In this document: positions 8,369 to 15,836 of the stretch, piece after piece | Layout: the number at the start of each line of letters is the position of its first letter | Position numbering within the stretch: position 1 is the stretch's first letter | Assembly: GCF_029968095.1 (NCBI RefSeq) | Contig: NZ_JASCIR010000027.1 | Span: forward strand, 1-64,000 | Length of the DNA: 64,000 bases | Source: Streptomyces solicavernae | GTDB lineage: Bacteria > Actinomycetota > Actinomycetes > Streptomycetales > Streptomycetaceae | Direction of reading: 5' to 3' | Program-made: the position numbers and the translations under genes | Notes under the pieces: generated by a model | What the model saw: only the letters and a program-made list of their open reading frames with translations | Database searches by the model: none | Told to the model about the DNA's origin: nothing

Positions 8369-9748
8369 TCAGACCTGCGCGAAGCTGCGCCGCGGGGCGG
8401 GCTCGGCGTCGGCCGGGCCCGTGGGGCGCGGGGTGACGCGCCGCAGGTATACCGCCCAGGTGACGGCGAAACAGGCGGCGTAGCAGACCAGGAACGCCAC
8501 GAACGCGGCGGTGCCCGAGCCCACGGCCTGGAAGGACTGCCGGAAGGCCATGTTGATGCCGAGCCCGCCGAGCGCGCCGACCGCGCCGATCAGGCCCATC
8601 GCCGCGCCGGACAGCCTGCGCCCGTAGGCCGCCGCCTCCTCCCCTCCGAGTCCCTGGGCGAGCGCCTTCGCCTGGAAGATGCCGGGGATCATCTTGTACG
8701 TGGAGCCGTTGCCGAGCCCGGTCAGGACGAACAGGGCGATGAACGCCGCGGTGAACAGGGTCAGCGACTCCCGTACGGACGCCACGAGGATCACGGCGGT
8801 CGCCGCGCCCATGGCGACGAAGTTCCCGAGGGTGATCCGGGCCCCGCCGAAGCGGTCGGCGAGCGCGCCGCCGACGGGCCGGATCAGGGAGCCGAGCAGC
8901 GGCCCGATGAACGTGATCGACGCGGCCTGCAGCGGGGTGCGCCCGAACTGGGTCTGCAGGACGAGGCCGAACGCGAAGCTGTAGCCGATGAACGAGCCGA
9001 AGCTGCCGAGGTACAGGAACGCCATGATCCAGGTGTGCGGGTCCCGTACGGCCTCCTTGACGGCGCCGGTGTCGCCCCGTACCGGCGCGAGGTTGTCCAT
9101 GAAGAGGAACGCGCAGACCGCGGAGAGCACGACGAGCGGGAGGTAGATGCCGAGCAGCAGGCGCGGGCCGCCCGCCGCGCCGATCACCGCGAGGCCGATG
9201 AGCTGGACCACGGGCACGCCGATGTTGCCGCCGCCCGCGTTCAGGCCGAGCGCCCAGCCCTTCCTGCGGAGCGGGAAGAAGCCGTTGATGTTCGTCATGG
9301 ACGAGGCGAAGTTGCCGCCGCCGACGCCGGTGAGCAGGGCGCACAGCAGGAACGTGGTGTACGAGGTGCCGGGTTCCATCACCCAGAACGCCGCGCCCGT
9401 GGGCAGCAGCAGCAGCGAGGCCGCGACGACCGTCCAGTTGCGGCCGCCGAAGCGGGCCACGGCGAAGGTGTACGGGACCCGCACCACGGCCCCGACCAGC
9501 GTCGCCATCGACACGAGGAAGAACTTGCCGGCCGCGTCGATGCCGTACTCCGGGCCCATGAACAGCACGAGCACGGACCACAGCGTCCAGACGGAGAAGC
9601 CGATGTGCTCGGAGAGGACCGAGAAGGCGAGGTTGCGGCGGGCGATGTGCCAGCCGGTCTGCTTCCAGAAGCCCTCGTCCTCCGGGTCCCACTGCTCGAT
9701 CCAGCGGCCCCCCTTGCGCGAGGGTGCGGTGGTGGTCGGGGCTGTCAT
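8369..9748 (-). CDS. narK: NarK-type nitrate/nitrite MFS transporter
   Basis: The 459-residue protein has twelve hydrophobic segments and the nitrate signature GGGNFASSMTNINGFFP, which marks the NarK/NRT branch of the MFS. It moves nitrate or nitrite across the cytoplasmic membrane. The ATG at 9748 has GGAGG four bases upstream; a GTG directly before it is too close to the site. It lies upstream of nnaR on the same strand with a 189-bp gap and is a reported target of GlnR and NnaR in S. coelicolor. Confidence 0.92.
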   Translation of the reverse strand: MTAPTTTAPSRKGGRWIEQWDPEDEGFWKQTGWHIARRNLAFSVLSEHIGFSVWTLWSVLVLFMGPEYGIDAAGKFFLVSMATLVGAVVRVPYTFAVARFGGRNWTVVAASLLLLPTGAAFWVMEPGTSYTTFLLCALLTGVGGGNFASSMTNINGFFPLRRKGWALGLNAGGGNIGVPVVQLIGLAVIGAAGGPRLLLGIYLPLVVLSAVCAFLFMDNLAPVRGDTGAVKEAVRDPHTWIMAFLYLGSFGSFIGYSFAFGLVLQTQFGRTPLQAASITFIGPLLGSLIRPVGGALADRFGGARITLGNFVAMGAATAVILVASVRESLTLFTAAFIALFVLTGLGNGSTYKMIPGIFQAKALAQGLGGEEAAAYGRRLSGAAMGLIGAVGALGGLGINMAFRQSFQAVGSGTAAFVAFLVCYAACFAVTWAVYLRRVTPRPTGPADAEPAPRRSFAQV

Positions 9749-9797
9749 CACGCCTCCACGGATGCGTCGGTACGTGCCGGCGACGCTAGGGAGGGTG

Positions 9798-9838
9798 CAT
9801 TTCAGGCCGGTGCCCTCAGGTGACCTTCGCGCAACCTT
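9798..9838 (-). promoter_or_regulatory. Possible GlnR/NnaR binding region upstream of narK
   Basis: On the minus strand, pentamers GTTGC, GTCAC, GCACC and AAATG recur with an 11-bp phase, as in GlnR boxes (gTnAc-n6-GaAAc). Only GTCAC fits the consensus well. A -10-like TAGCGT at 9783-9788 would place the region near -45. This is weak evidence supported mainly by the identity of the gene. Confidence 0.3.
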
Positions 9839-9892
9839 GCTCTCACCCGCCGGTCAGCCAAAGTGTGAGCGGCCCGTCATCAATCGGTTCCG

Positions 9893-9970
9893 GCTCGTCA
9901 TGACCTGCTCGTCCTGACCGGCTCGTCCTGACCTGCCCGCCGTCACCTGCCCGCCATCACCTGCTCGTCC
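9893..9970. repeat. Degenerate direct repeats at the end of the LysR gene
   Basis: Units of the form CTCGTCCTGACC and CTGCCCGCC(A/G)TCAC follow one another across the 3' end of the LysR gene, including its last codons (AMDEQVMAGR). They look like local slippage duplication. Confidence 0.4.
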
Positions 9971-10905
9971 ATGGCCGGAATCCACGCATCCTCCGGGCGC
10001 CGCAGCCAGCCCCGCTGCGCCGCGGCCCGTGCGCAGGCGGACCTGAGCGCGTCCAGGGCGGGGTGCCGCAGGCCCCTGCGCCACACCAGGGAGACCGGCG
10101 ACAGCGGCACCGGCGCGACCAGCGGCCGCAGCACACAGCCCGGCATCGCCGGGAAGTCGACCACCGCGAGCACCGGCGTACGGGTCTTGGCCATGATCCG
10201 CCGGAACTCCTCGGCACCCACCGCGAGCGGCGCGGGCGCGGCGACCTCGATGCCGCGCCCGGCGAACAGGCGGCGGGCCAGGTCCGTCCACTCCGGCGTC
10301 CGCGGGTTCCCGGCGCCCGCGTACACCGCCTCGCCCGCGAGCGCGTCGAGCGGCACCTCGGCCAGGCCCGCCAGCGGGTGCTCCTCGGGCAGCACCACGG
10401 CCATCGGCTCGTACCGTACGGGGAGTTGGGCGAGCCCGGCGCGCAGGGCGGCGTCGAGGCCCGCGTACCGGCCGAAGGAGGCGTCCAGGCGGCCCGCGAC
10501 GATCTCGGCGGCGGCGCCGGTCAGGCCGCTCTCGTAGCGGGCCATCAGCTCGCAGTCCGGGGCGAGTTCACGGGCCTCGGCGAGCAGCCGCTCGAAGACC
10601 AGACCGGGGCTGTTCACGTCGACGAGCAGCGGCCGCCGGGTCCCGGTCGCGGCGGCGAGCAGCGCGTCCTGGGCCGCGAGCACCCGCCGCGCGTACGGGA
10701 CGAGCCGCTCCGCGTCCGGGGTCGGCGCCACCTGCCGGGTGGTCCGTACGAACAGCTCCACCCCCAACTCCCGTTCAAGGCGGCGGACATCACGGCTGAG
10801 CGCCTGCTGGGCGATGTGCAGCCGGGCGGCGGCGCGGGTGAAGTGCAGCTCCTCGGCGACGGCCAGAAAGCAGCGCAGCAGCCGGGGTTCTATGTCTCGG
10901 GGCAC
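9943..10905 (-). CDS. LysR-family transcriptional regulator
   Basis: The 320-residue protein starts with a LysR winged helix (EPRLLRCFLAVAEELHFTRA, then LHIAQQALSRDVRRLE) followed by a periplasmic-binding-like effector domain. It is divergent from the MFS transporter gene, 99 bp away. LysR proteins usually control the divergent gene, so a small effluxed molecule may be the inducer; that is inference. The GTG start at 10905 has no strong ribosome site. The C-terminal codons run into a repeat tract, so the exact end of the protein may vary between strains. Confidence 0.88.
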   Translation of the reverse strand: MPRDIEPRLLRCFLAVAEELHFTRAAARLHIAQQALSRDVRRLERELGVELFVRTTRQVAPTPDAERLVPYARRVLAAQDALLAAATGTRRPLLVDVNSPGLVFERLLAEARELAPDCELMARYESGLTGAAAEIVAGRLDASFGRYAGLDAALRAGLAQLPVRYEPMAVVLPEEHPLAGLAEVPLDALAGEAVYAGAGNPRTPEWTDLARRLFAGRGIEVAAPAPLAVGAEEFRRIMAKTRTPVLAVVDFPAMPGCVLRPLVAPVPLSPVSLVWRRGLRHPALDALRSACARAAAQRGWLRRPEDAWIPAMDEQVMAGR

Positions 10906-11004
10906 CGCCGCAATCTACCGCCGCGGCGATCCACAACCACCGCGCGTGAATCGGGCTCCTACAGGTGTTGGACGCGGAACCGTCACCGCGCGGAGTCTGG
11001 CCGC

Positions 11005-12264
11005 ATGCCCCTTCCCTACGCCCGGCTCTTCGAGCCTCCCGGCACCCGCGCGTTCACTCTCGGCAACCTCGTCGCCCGGCTCCCCATGGGGATGTTCGGC
11101 GTCAGCGCCATCATGATGATCGCCGAGCGGTACGGGAGTTACGCCCTCGCCGGGGCGGTCACCGCGACCGGGCTCGCCGCGACCGCCGTGGTCGCCCCGT
11201 ACACCGCGCGGCTCGTGGACCGGCACGGCCAGGCCCGCACCGCCGTGCCCGCCACTGCTCTCGCCGTCCTCGGCTCGCTGCTGCTCGCCCTGTGCGTGCG
11301 CCTGGAGGCGCCCGCCTGGACGCTGTTCGCCGCGTACGCCCTGACCGCCGCCACGCCCAACACCGGCGGCATGTCGCGCGCCCGCTGGCAGCACCTGTAC
11401 GCGGGCGACCCGGCCCGGCTGCACGCCGCCAACTCCTTCGAACAGGCCGCGGACGAGCTGTGCTTCATGCTCGGTCCGGTCGTCGCCGCGCTCCTGTGCA
11501 CCGGCCTCTTCCCGGAGGCGGGAACCGTCACGGGCGCACTGCTTCTGCTCGCCGGGATCCTGCTCTTCACCGCCCAGCGCGCCACGGAACCGCCGCCCCA
11601 CAGCGGGCCGACCAAAACCGCCTCCCCTCTGCGCGCCCCCGGAATGCTCCCTCTGGTGACGGTTTTCCTCGCCACAGGTGCGGTTTTCGGCTCCATGGAG
11701 GTGGTGACGGTCGCGTACGCCGACGGGCTGGGGCAGGCGTCCGCGGCGGGCCCGGTCCTCGCCCTGCAGGCGGCCGGTTCGTGCGCGGCGGGACTGCTGT
11801 ACGGCGCCCGCGCCCCGGGCGGCCCTGCCGAGCGGCGCTTCCTGTGCTGCCTGGCCGGGATGACGGCCCTGCTCGTCCTGCCGCTGCTCGCCGCGGGGAC
11901 CGGTTCGCTGCCGCTGCTCGCCGGGGCGCTGCTCGTGGCCGGCATCGCGACGGCGCCGACCATGGTCACCGGCATGGGCCTGGTGCAGGCCCGCACCCCC
12001 GAGGGCCGCCTCAACGAGGGCATGACCCTCGCCGTGACCGGCCTGCTCGGCGGCATCGCCTGCGGCAGCGCGCTCGGCGGCCAGGCCGTCGAGCACCTGG
12101 GCGCGCGGGCGGGCTATCTGGTGCCGGTCACCGCGGCCGCGCTGGCCCTCGCGCTGTTCAGCACGGTGTCGGTCTGCGCCAGGAGCATCCGAGCCCGCCG
12201 TCCTCGACAGACGCCGCCCGCTGCGCCCCCAACGGCTCCGGCGGCGTCGGAACGGTCTCCTTAG
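11005..12264 (+). CDS. MFS transporter
   Basis: The 419-residue protein has about twelve transmembrane segments, beginning LVARLPMGMFGVSAIMMI, and a cytoplasmic loop with the DRHGQAR motif of major facilitators. The substrate cannot be named. The ATG at 11005 has GGAG nine bases upstream. It is divergent from the LysR gene. The C-terminal tail is rich in Pro, Ala and Arg. Downstream sequence changes character and begins the tnpB-remnant island. Confidence 0.85.
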   Translation: MPLPYARLFEPPGTRAFTLGNLVARLPMGMFGVSAIMMIAERYGSYALAGAVTATGLAATAVVAPYTARLVDRHGQARTAVPATALAVLGSLLLALCVRLEAPAWTLFAAYALTAATPNTGGMSRARWQHLYAGDPARLHAANSFEQAADELCFMLGPVVAALLCTGLFPEAGTVTGALLLLAGILLFTAQRATEPPPHSGPTKTASPLRAPGMLPLVTVFLATGAVFGSMEVVTVAYADGLGQASAAGPVLALQAAGSCAAGLLYGARAPGGPAERRFLCCLAGMTALLVLPLLAAGTGSLPLLAGALLVAGIATAPTMVTGMGLVQARTPEGRLNEGMTLAVTGLLGGIACGSALGGQAVEHLGARAGYLVPVTAAALALALFSTVSVCARSIRARRPRQTPPAAPPTAPAASERSP

Positions 12265-12338
12265 ACCGTGCCCTGTGTGGTGATCGGTCGCTGGGCTGTT
12301 CATGGGGCGGGGGACTTGGAGCTGAGGAGATTCTCCAG

Positions 12339-12470
12339 GAAGCGGATCCCGCTGGTCGTGTACTCGGCGGTCTTGCGCGACTTCTTCCTCGACTTGAAGC
12401 ACGGGTACTTGGCCCACTTGCCGAAGACGCGAGCGCTCTCTGCCCGCGCCCGCAAGACAGCGAAGGCAGC
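12339..12470 (-). pseudogene. Remnant of an IS200/IS605-family tnpB
   Basis: The minus strand encodes FGKWAKYPCFKSRKKSRKT followed by AEYTTSGIRF, which matches the conserved segment in the N-terminal third of TnpB (consensus about KRAKYPRFKSRKKSRxSAEYTTSAFRF). Everything after it, including the RuvC nuclease domain, is missing, as is the true N-terminus. TnpB is the RNA-guided nuclease carried by IS605-type elements. Only a scar remains, marking past insertion at the edge of the island. Assignment rests on motif recognition. Confidence 0.7.
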
Positions 12471-12494
12471 CGCTCGAATATCTGGCTGGTTCAA

Positions 12495-12515
12495 GTCCCC
12501 CTGCGAATAGGGGAC
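12495..12515. other. Hairpin, possible insertion-sequence end
   Basis: GTCCCC at 12495-12500 pairs with GGGGAC at 12510-12515 around a nine-base loop, next to the tnpB scar. IS605 elements carry subterminal hairpins at both ends, so this may be a leftover end. It could also be the terminator of the MFS gene, although it is 230 bp away. Confidence 0.35.
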
Positions 12516-12585
12516 CTTGACCGCTTCCGCTGTCCGAGGAATCGTCATGCAAGGCGGTGCAATCGGCTCCACACCGGAGGCAGGC

Positions 12586-12846
12586 ATGGCATTACGGTTC
12601 ATCGGGATTGATCCCGACACGGGTCAGCAGGGTTCTCCCACAGTGTGGGTCGACGAGGAAAACGCGGAGCTGGTGTTCCAGGGCTGGAGGCCCAGCGCAG
12701 AACTGGAAGCCGAATGCGCAGCCACGGAGGTTCCCGGGCACGCCGTCGGGATACCGGACCACGAGGCCGTCATACGGATGCCCGCCCGCATGACACACCT
12801 GATCAGGGAGGCGTGCGATGACATCGAGCGACGCACCCAGCTTTGA
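12586..12846 (+). CDS. Small acidic hypothetical protein upstream of DUF6879 gene
   Basis: This 86-residue protein (MALRFIGIDPDTGQQGSPT to IERRTQL) is not recognised. GGAGGC lies close before the ATG at 12586. Its end overlaps the DUF6879 gene by 29 bases, so the two are likely translated together. An open frame continues upstream to 12517 but without a ribosome site. Small proteins of this kind commonly precede DUF6879 and XRE genes in streptomycetes. It may be part of the same regulatory set. Confidence 0.65.
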   Translation: MALRFIGIDPDTGQQGSPTVWVDEENAELVFQGWRPSAELEAECAATEVPGHAVGIPDHEAVIRMPARMTHLIREACDDIERRTQL

Positions 12847-13351
12847 AGACCTGCTCGCGGCTACCCAGCACTCCGCATGTCATCTGGAGATGCGCGATGC
12901 CTACGGCGTCGGCGACGAAAGGGAGGACTTCGAGCACTGGCGTCGCACCGGCGACCGGGATACCGATCCCACCTCGGCGTACTGGACCCCATGGGTTGAG
13001 CTGATCGGCCGCACATCGGGCCGGGGCGTGACGGTCCGTCGGGCGCGCATCGTGTCCGAGCCGGTGACCGAGTACATCAAGTACGAGCATGCGGGTGCCT
13101 CAGTGAACGTGCACGCCGGGGAAGACGTGCGATGGCTGCCCCGACGTCATGCCTCAGACATCGCGTTGCCAGGCAACGACTTCTGGCTCTTCGACCGCAC
13201 TGCGGTTCTGTTCAACCACTTTGCGGGCGACGGGAACTGGTCTGAGCCGAAGTGGGAAGTGCGCACCGAGCCGGCCGTCATCGAGTTGGCTGCACGGGCC
13301 TTCGAAACGGTGTGGGAGCGCGGCATCCCCCACGAGAAGTACGTCGTCTGA
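12818..13351 (+). CDS. DUF6879 family protein
   Basis: The 177-residue protein reads SFEDLLAATQHSACHLEMRD, then VRRARIVSEPVTEYIKYEH, WLPRRHASDIALPGNDFWLFD and FETVWERGIPHEKYVV, the typical shape of DUF6879 proteins. Their biochemical role is not known. They occur almost always beside XRE/DUF5753 regulators in actinobacteria, and this copy is 24 bp upstream of one. The ATG has GGGAGG seven bases before it. A role as partner or effector of the regulator is inference. Confidence 0.85.
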   Translation: MTSSDAPSFEDLLAATQHSACHLEMRDAYGVGDEREDFEHWRRTGDRDTDPTSAYWTPWVELIGRTSGRGVTVRRARIVSEPVTEYIKYEHAGASVNVHAGEDVRWLPRRHASDIALPGNDFWLFDRTAVLFNHFAGDGNWSEPKWEVRTEPAVIELAARAFETVWERGIPHEKYVV

Positions 13352-13375
13352 CCAACACGACTGAAGACCTGGTAC

Positions 13376-14224
13376 ATGACTGCCTCCCCCTCGTCAGCCG
13401 CCCAGGCTGCCCGTGAACGCCTCGCTGTCAGGCTGCGGGACCTACGCCGTGAAGCTGGACTGACTGGCGAGGAGTTGGCCCGTCAGTGCGGTTGGAGCCC
13501 GTCGAAGCGATCCCGGATCGAGAACGCCAGGACTCCTCCCTCGGACGCGGACGTGCAGACCTGGTGCGCAGCGTGCGGCGCCGAAGAATTGGCGGCCGAT
13601 CTTGTGGCCGCCAACCGGCAGGCCGATCAGATGTACGTGCACTGGAAGAAGCTGCACCGGCACGGCATGCGCCGCGCTCAGGACGAGGTGCTGCCGCTGT
13701 ATGCGGGCACGCGGCACTTCCGGATCTACTGCTCCAATGTCGTTCCCGGCGTCCTCCAGACCGAGGCATACGCGACCGCGCTGCTGTCGACGATCGCACG
13801 TTTCCAAGGCACGCCGGACGATGCACCCGACGCTGCCCTCTCCCGGACAGAGCGATCTCAGACGCTGCACGAGGGTGGGCACACCTTCGCGTTTCTGCTG
13901 GAAGAGACGGTCCTGCGGTACCGCATCGGAGATGCCGAGACCATGTCCGGGCAACTCGGCAACCTCCTGGCGGTCATGGCCCTGCCGAACGTCAGCCTCG
14001 GCATCATCCCGTTCACTGCTCCGCGTCAGATCTGGCCACTCGAAGCGTTCTATCTCTTCGACGACCGACAGGTAAGCGCAGAACTTCTGACCGCCGCCGT
14101 GAACGTCACCGCGCCGAGCGAGACGGAGGTGTACGCGAAGGCCTTCGCAGGACTCGCCGAAATCGCCGTGTATGGGAGCAGGGCACGGAACTTGATCACG
14201 GACGCCATTGCCGCACACGGGTAA
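13376..14224 (+). CDS. XRE-family helix-turn-helix regulator with DUF5753 domain
   Basis: The 282-residue protein has an N-terminal helix-turn-helix (RLRDLRREAGLTGEELA, CGWSPSKRSRIENAR; about 15-65) and a C-terminal DUF5753 region (YAGTRHFRIYCSNVVPGVLQT, FLLEETVLRYRIG, SLGIIPF). These proteins are abundant in Streptomyces, and relatives such as WhiJ control development, often with a small DUF397 partner. Here the partner position is taken by the DUF6879 protein. It is the third gene of an apparent operon. No strong ribosome site is seen before the ATG at 13376. Confidence 0.9.
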   Translation: MTASPSSAAQAARERLAVRLRDLRREAGLTGEELARQCGWSPSKRSRIENARTPPSDADVQTWCAACGAEELAADLVAANRQADQMYVHWKKLHRHGMRRAQDEVLPLYAGTRHFRIYCSNVVPGVLQTEAYATALLSTIARFQGTPDDAPDAALSRTERSQTLHEGGHTFAFLLEETVLRYRIGDAETMSGQLGNLLAVMALPNVSLGIIPFTAPRQIWPLEAFYLFDDRQVSAELLTAAVNVTAPSETEVYAKAFAGLAEIAVYGSRARNLITDAIAAHG

Positions 14225-14287
14225 CTCGCGTGCAATCTGATGCAAGGAAGTGGAGCACCAAATGCCGCCGCTTCTAGCGTCGTTGGC

Positions 14288-14470
14288 ATGGCAATCAGCA
14301 TCAGCGCATACGTGATCCACGCGGACGGTCACCGCACCGGAGCGCGCACCTTACACGCGGGCGAGGGCGGCCCTCCACTGTCGTCGAGCGCGATGCCGAT
14401 GTGCCGGTGCCACCGCTGCAAGCCCAAGGCTCCAGCGTCCCCCACCGAAAGAAGGGACCGCACGACGTGA
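14288..14470 (+). CDS. Small Cys-containing hypothetical protein (60 aa)
   Basis: Reading from MAISISAYVIHADGH to the end, the chain has a C-terminal MCRCHRCKPK cluster with three cysteines and a histidine. Its stop overlaps the GTG of the next gene (GTGA, 14467-14470), which is the best evidence that it is translated. An in-frame ATG at 14240 would add 16 residues. No ribosome site stands out for either. The family is not recognised. The cysteine cluster could bind metal. Confidence 0.45.
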   Translation: MAISISAYVIHADGHRTGARTLHAGEGGPPLSSSAMPMCRCHRCKPKAPASPTERRDRTT

Positions 14471-14970
14471 GCACAGTCCTTGAACCCCGCACCGTGTCTA
14501 CGGGCACCCGTGACCCACGAGAACTCCTCAACGCGGTACAGCCACAGGTGAAGCACCTGACGATCAACGTCTTCGACAGCGGCATGACCCTCTGGGACCG
14601 GGAAATCGCCCTGCTGTTGCGCGACAACGAGATGGTCCGCGACATGGCCGAGCGCATCCTCGGGAACGCCGTGATGTACATGCTCACCTCGATCGAGCGC
14701 CCTGACTGGCACCTCGGCGTCGGCAAGCTCGTCGACAAGGGCGTTCACCAGATCTACTTGGACACCCCGGTCCTGTTCGCGTTCTTCGCCACCTACAACA
14801 GCGGCGAGTTCAAGCACCACGCACCTTTCATCCAGCGCCGCCGCGACGGCATCGTCTTACGCACCGCAGACATGCTGCGCGCCAACGGGTTCGAGCCCGA
14901 CGGGGAGCTGTGGGCCGTGGACGGCGCGGAGTGCTCTCCGTGCGACAACATGGTCCCCGACTCCCACTGA
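14467..14970 (+). CDS. Hypothetical protein (167 aa)
   Basis: This protein begins STVLEPRTVSTGTRDPREL, has a helical middle (DREIALLLRDNEMVRDMAER) and ends with WAVDGAECSPCDNMVPDSH. No family is recognised. It is translationally coupled to the preceding 60-residue frame. A Cys-x2-Cys pair near the C-terminus is the only obvious motif. It lies between the XRE regulator and a SAM methyltransferase, 104 bp from the latter. Base composition is less GC-rich than in the flanking core genes, consistent with transfer. Confidence 0.65.
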   Translation: MSTVLEPRTVSTGTRDPRELLNAVQPQVKHLTINVFDSGMTLWDREIALLLRDNEMVRDMAERILGNAVMYMLTSIERPDWHLGVGKLVDKGVHQIYLDTPVLFAFFATYNSGEFKHHAPFIQRRRDGIVLRTADMLRANGFEPDGELWAVDGAECSPCDNMVPDSH

Positions 14971-14983
14971 CCCCTTGACCGAC

Positions 14984-15049
14984 CCGCGGTGGGACCAAAT
15001 TTCTCGCCGGCCACCAGGACCAACGTCCCACCGCGGCCGGGTGGCCGGC
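14984..15049 (+). promoter_or_regulatory. Interlocked inverted repeats in the methyltransferase leader
   Basis: Repeat A (CCGCGGTGGGAC, 14984-14995) pairs perfectly over 12 bp with 15025-15036. Repeat B (GCCGGCCACC, 15006-15015) pairs perfectly over 10 bp with 15040-15049. The order A, B, A', B' means the hairpins cannot both form as simple stems; they are alternatives or a pseudoknot. The ribosome site GAGGAA of the methyltransferase begins about 14 bases after B'. A regulatory leader or a protein-binding DNA site are both possible. Confidence 0.6.
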
Positions 15050-15074
15050 CCAACCGCCATACAGAGGAATCCAG

Positions 15075-15728
15075 TTGTCCGCACGCCACGACATCAACGC
15101 CGAACGCGAACTCTGGGACACCTACGCCGAGAGCGCCTTCAAGCCGGACGCCGAGCCGGTCTTCTGCTGGACCCAGTACTCAGGGCACGGGCCCGGCCCG
15201 GAACTCCTCGGCGCACCGGCCACCGTCCTGGAAATCGGCTGTGGCACGGGCCGGGCCCTGGCCTACCTCACGGGTCGGGGCATCAAGGCCACAGGGGTAG
15301 ACCTGTCCCCGGTCATGGTGAGTAAGACCCGGGAGCACTGGAAGGCAACCGGGGCGCGGTTCGAATGCGCCGAAGTCCTCGACTACCTCGCCGACACGAC
15401 CGACACCTTCGACGCGGTGTACTCCATCTTCGGCGCCGCCTGGTTCACAGCCCCAGCCCGTTTGTTCCCGCTCGTCGCTGAACGGTTGACTCCCGGCGGG
15501 GCGTTCGTCTTCTCGCAGCCGCCGGCCATTCCCGGCGCCTACGGCCCGCAGGGCATGTACAAGGGCGGCTTCGCCGGACCGGCCATGTTCACCTACCGCT
15601 ACAGCTACACGCCCCGGAAGTGGAAGAGACTGCTTCGTGGCGCCGGATTCGCGGACGCCGACGTACAGGTCCTCGACGCGCCCCGGACAGGGCACATCGG
15701 CACCCTGATCGGGCGGGCCACCACCTGA
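15075..15728 (+). CDS. Class I SAM-dependent methyltransferase
   Basis: The 217-residue protein has motif I LEIGCGTGRALAYL (about 51-64), an acidic residue after the second strand (ATGVDLSPVMV) and the LTPGGAFVFSQPP segment, as in small-molecule methyltransferases. The start is TTG at 15075 with GAGGAA six bases upstream; no ATG or GTG fits better. The substrate is unknown. It closes the island and faces the tmRNA gene, with terminators between them. The structured leader just upstream suggests its expression is controlled after transcription starts. Confidence 0.85.
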   Translation: MSARHDINAERELWDTYAESAFKPDAEPVFCWTQYSGHGPGPELLGAPATVLEIGCGTGRALAYLTGRGIKATGVDLSPVMVSKTREHWKATGARFECAEVLDYLADTTDTFDAVYSIFGAAWFTAPARLFPLVAERLTPGGAFVFSQPPAIPGAYGPQGMYKGGFAGPAMFTYRYSYTPRKWKRLLRGAGFADADVQVLDAPRTGHIGTLIGRATT

Positions 15729-15738
15729 CAGGCCACGA

Positions 15739-15763
15739 GCCCCGCCGCACCAAGCGACGGGGC
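15739..15763 (+). terminator. Hairpin after the methyltransferase gene
   Basis: GCCCCG at 15739-15744 pairs with CGGGGC at 15758-15763, ten bases after the stop codon. The stem is short and lacks a T-run. Confidence 0.45.
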
Positions 15764-15785
15764 CCCAGCGTGCCCCCAAGACATG

Positions 15786-15828
15786 CAAAAAGCCCCTGAC
15801 CTAGCGACAAAAGAGCAGGTCAGGGGCC
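15786..15828 (-). terminator. Rho-independent terminator of tmRNA
   Basis: GCCCCTGACCT at 15792-15802 pairs perfectly over 11 bp with AGGTCAGGGGC at 15817-15827. On the minus strand the stem is followed by TTTTTG, a classic intrinsic terminator starting ten bases after the tmRNA 3' end. In the other direction it can also stop the methyltransferase transcript. Confidence 0.9.
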
Positions 15829-15836
15829 ACATGAGG

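Noticed and set aside
12485-12505. GGTTCAAGTCCC resembling a tRNA T-arm, as a tRNA or attachment-site remnant
   Set aside because: No matching acceptor, anticodon or D-arm surrounds it, and the stem pairs only three bases.
12265-12600. Duplicate of the tmRNA 3' end marking an att site of the island
   Set aside because: No copy of the TGGTGGAGATGGCGGG segment was seen at the far side, so integration at ssrA is not shown.
14984-15049. Known SAM or SAH riboswitch
   Set aside because: The stem lengths and loops do not match those classes as remembered; only the paired architecture can be stated.
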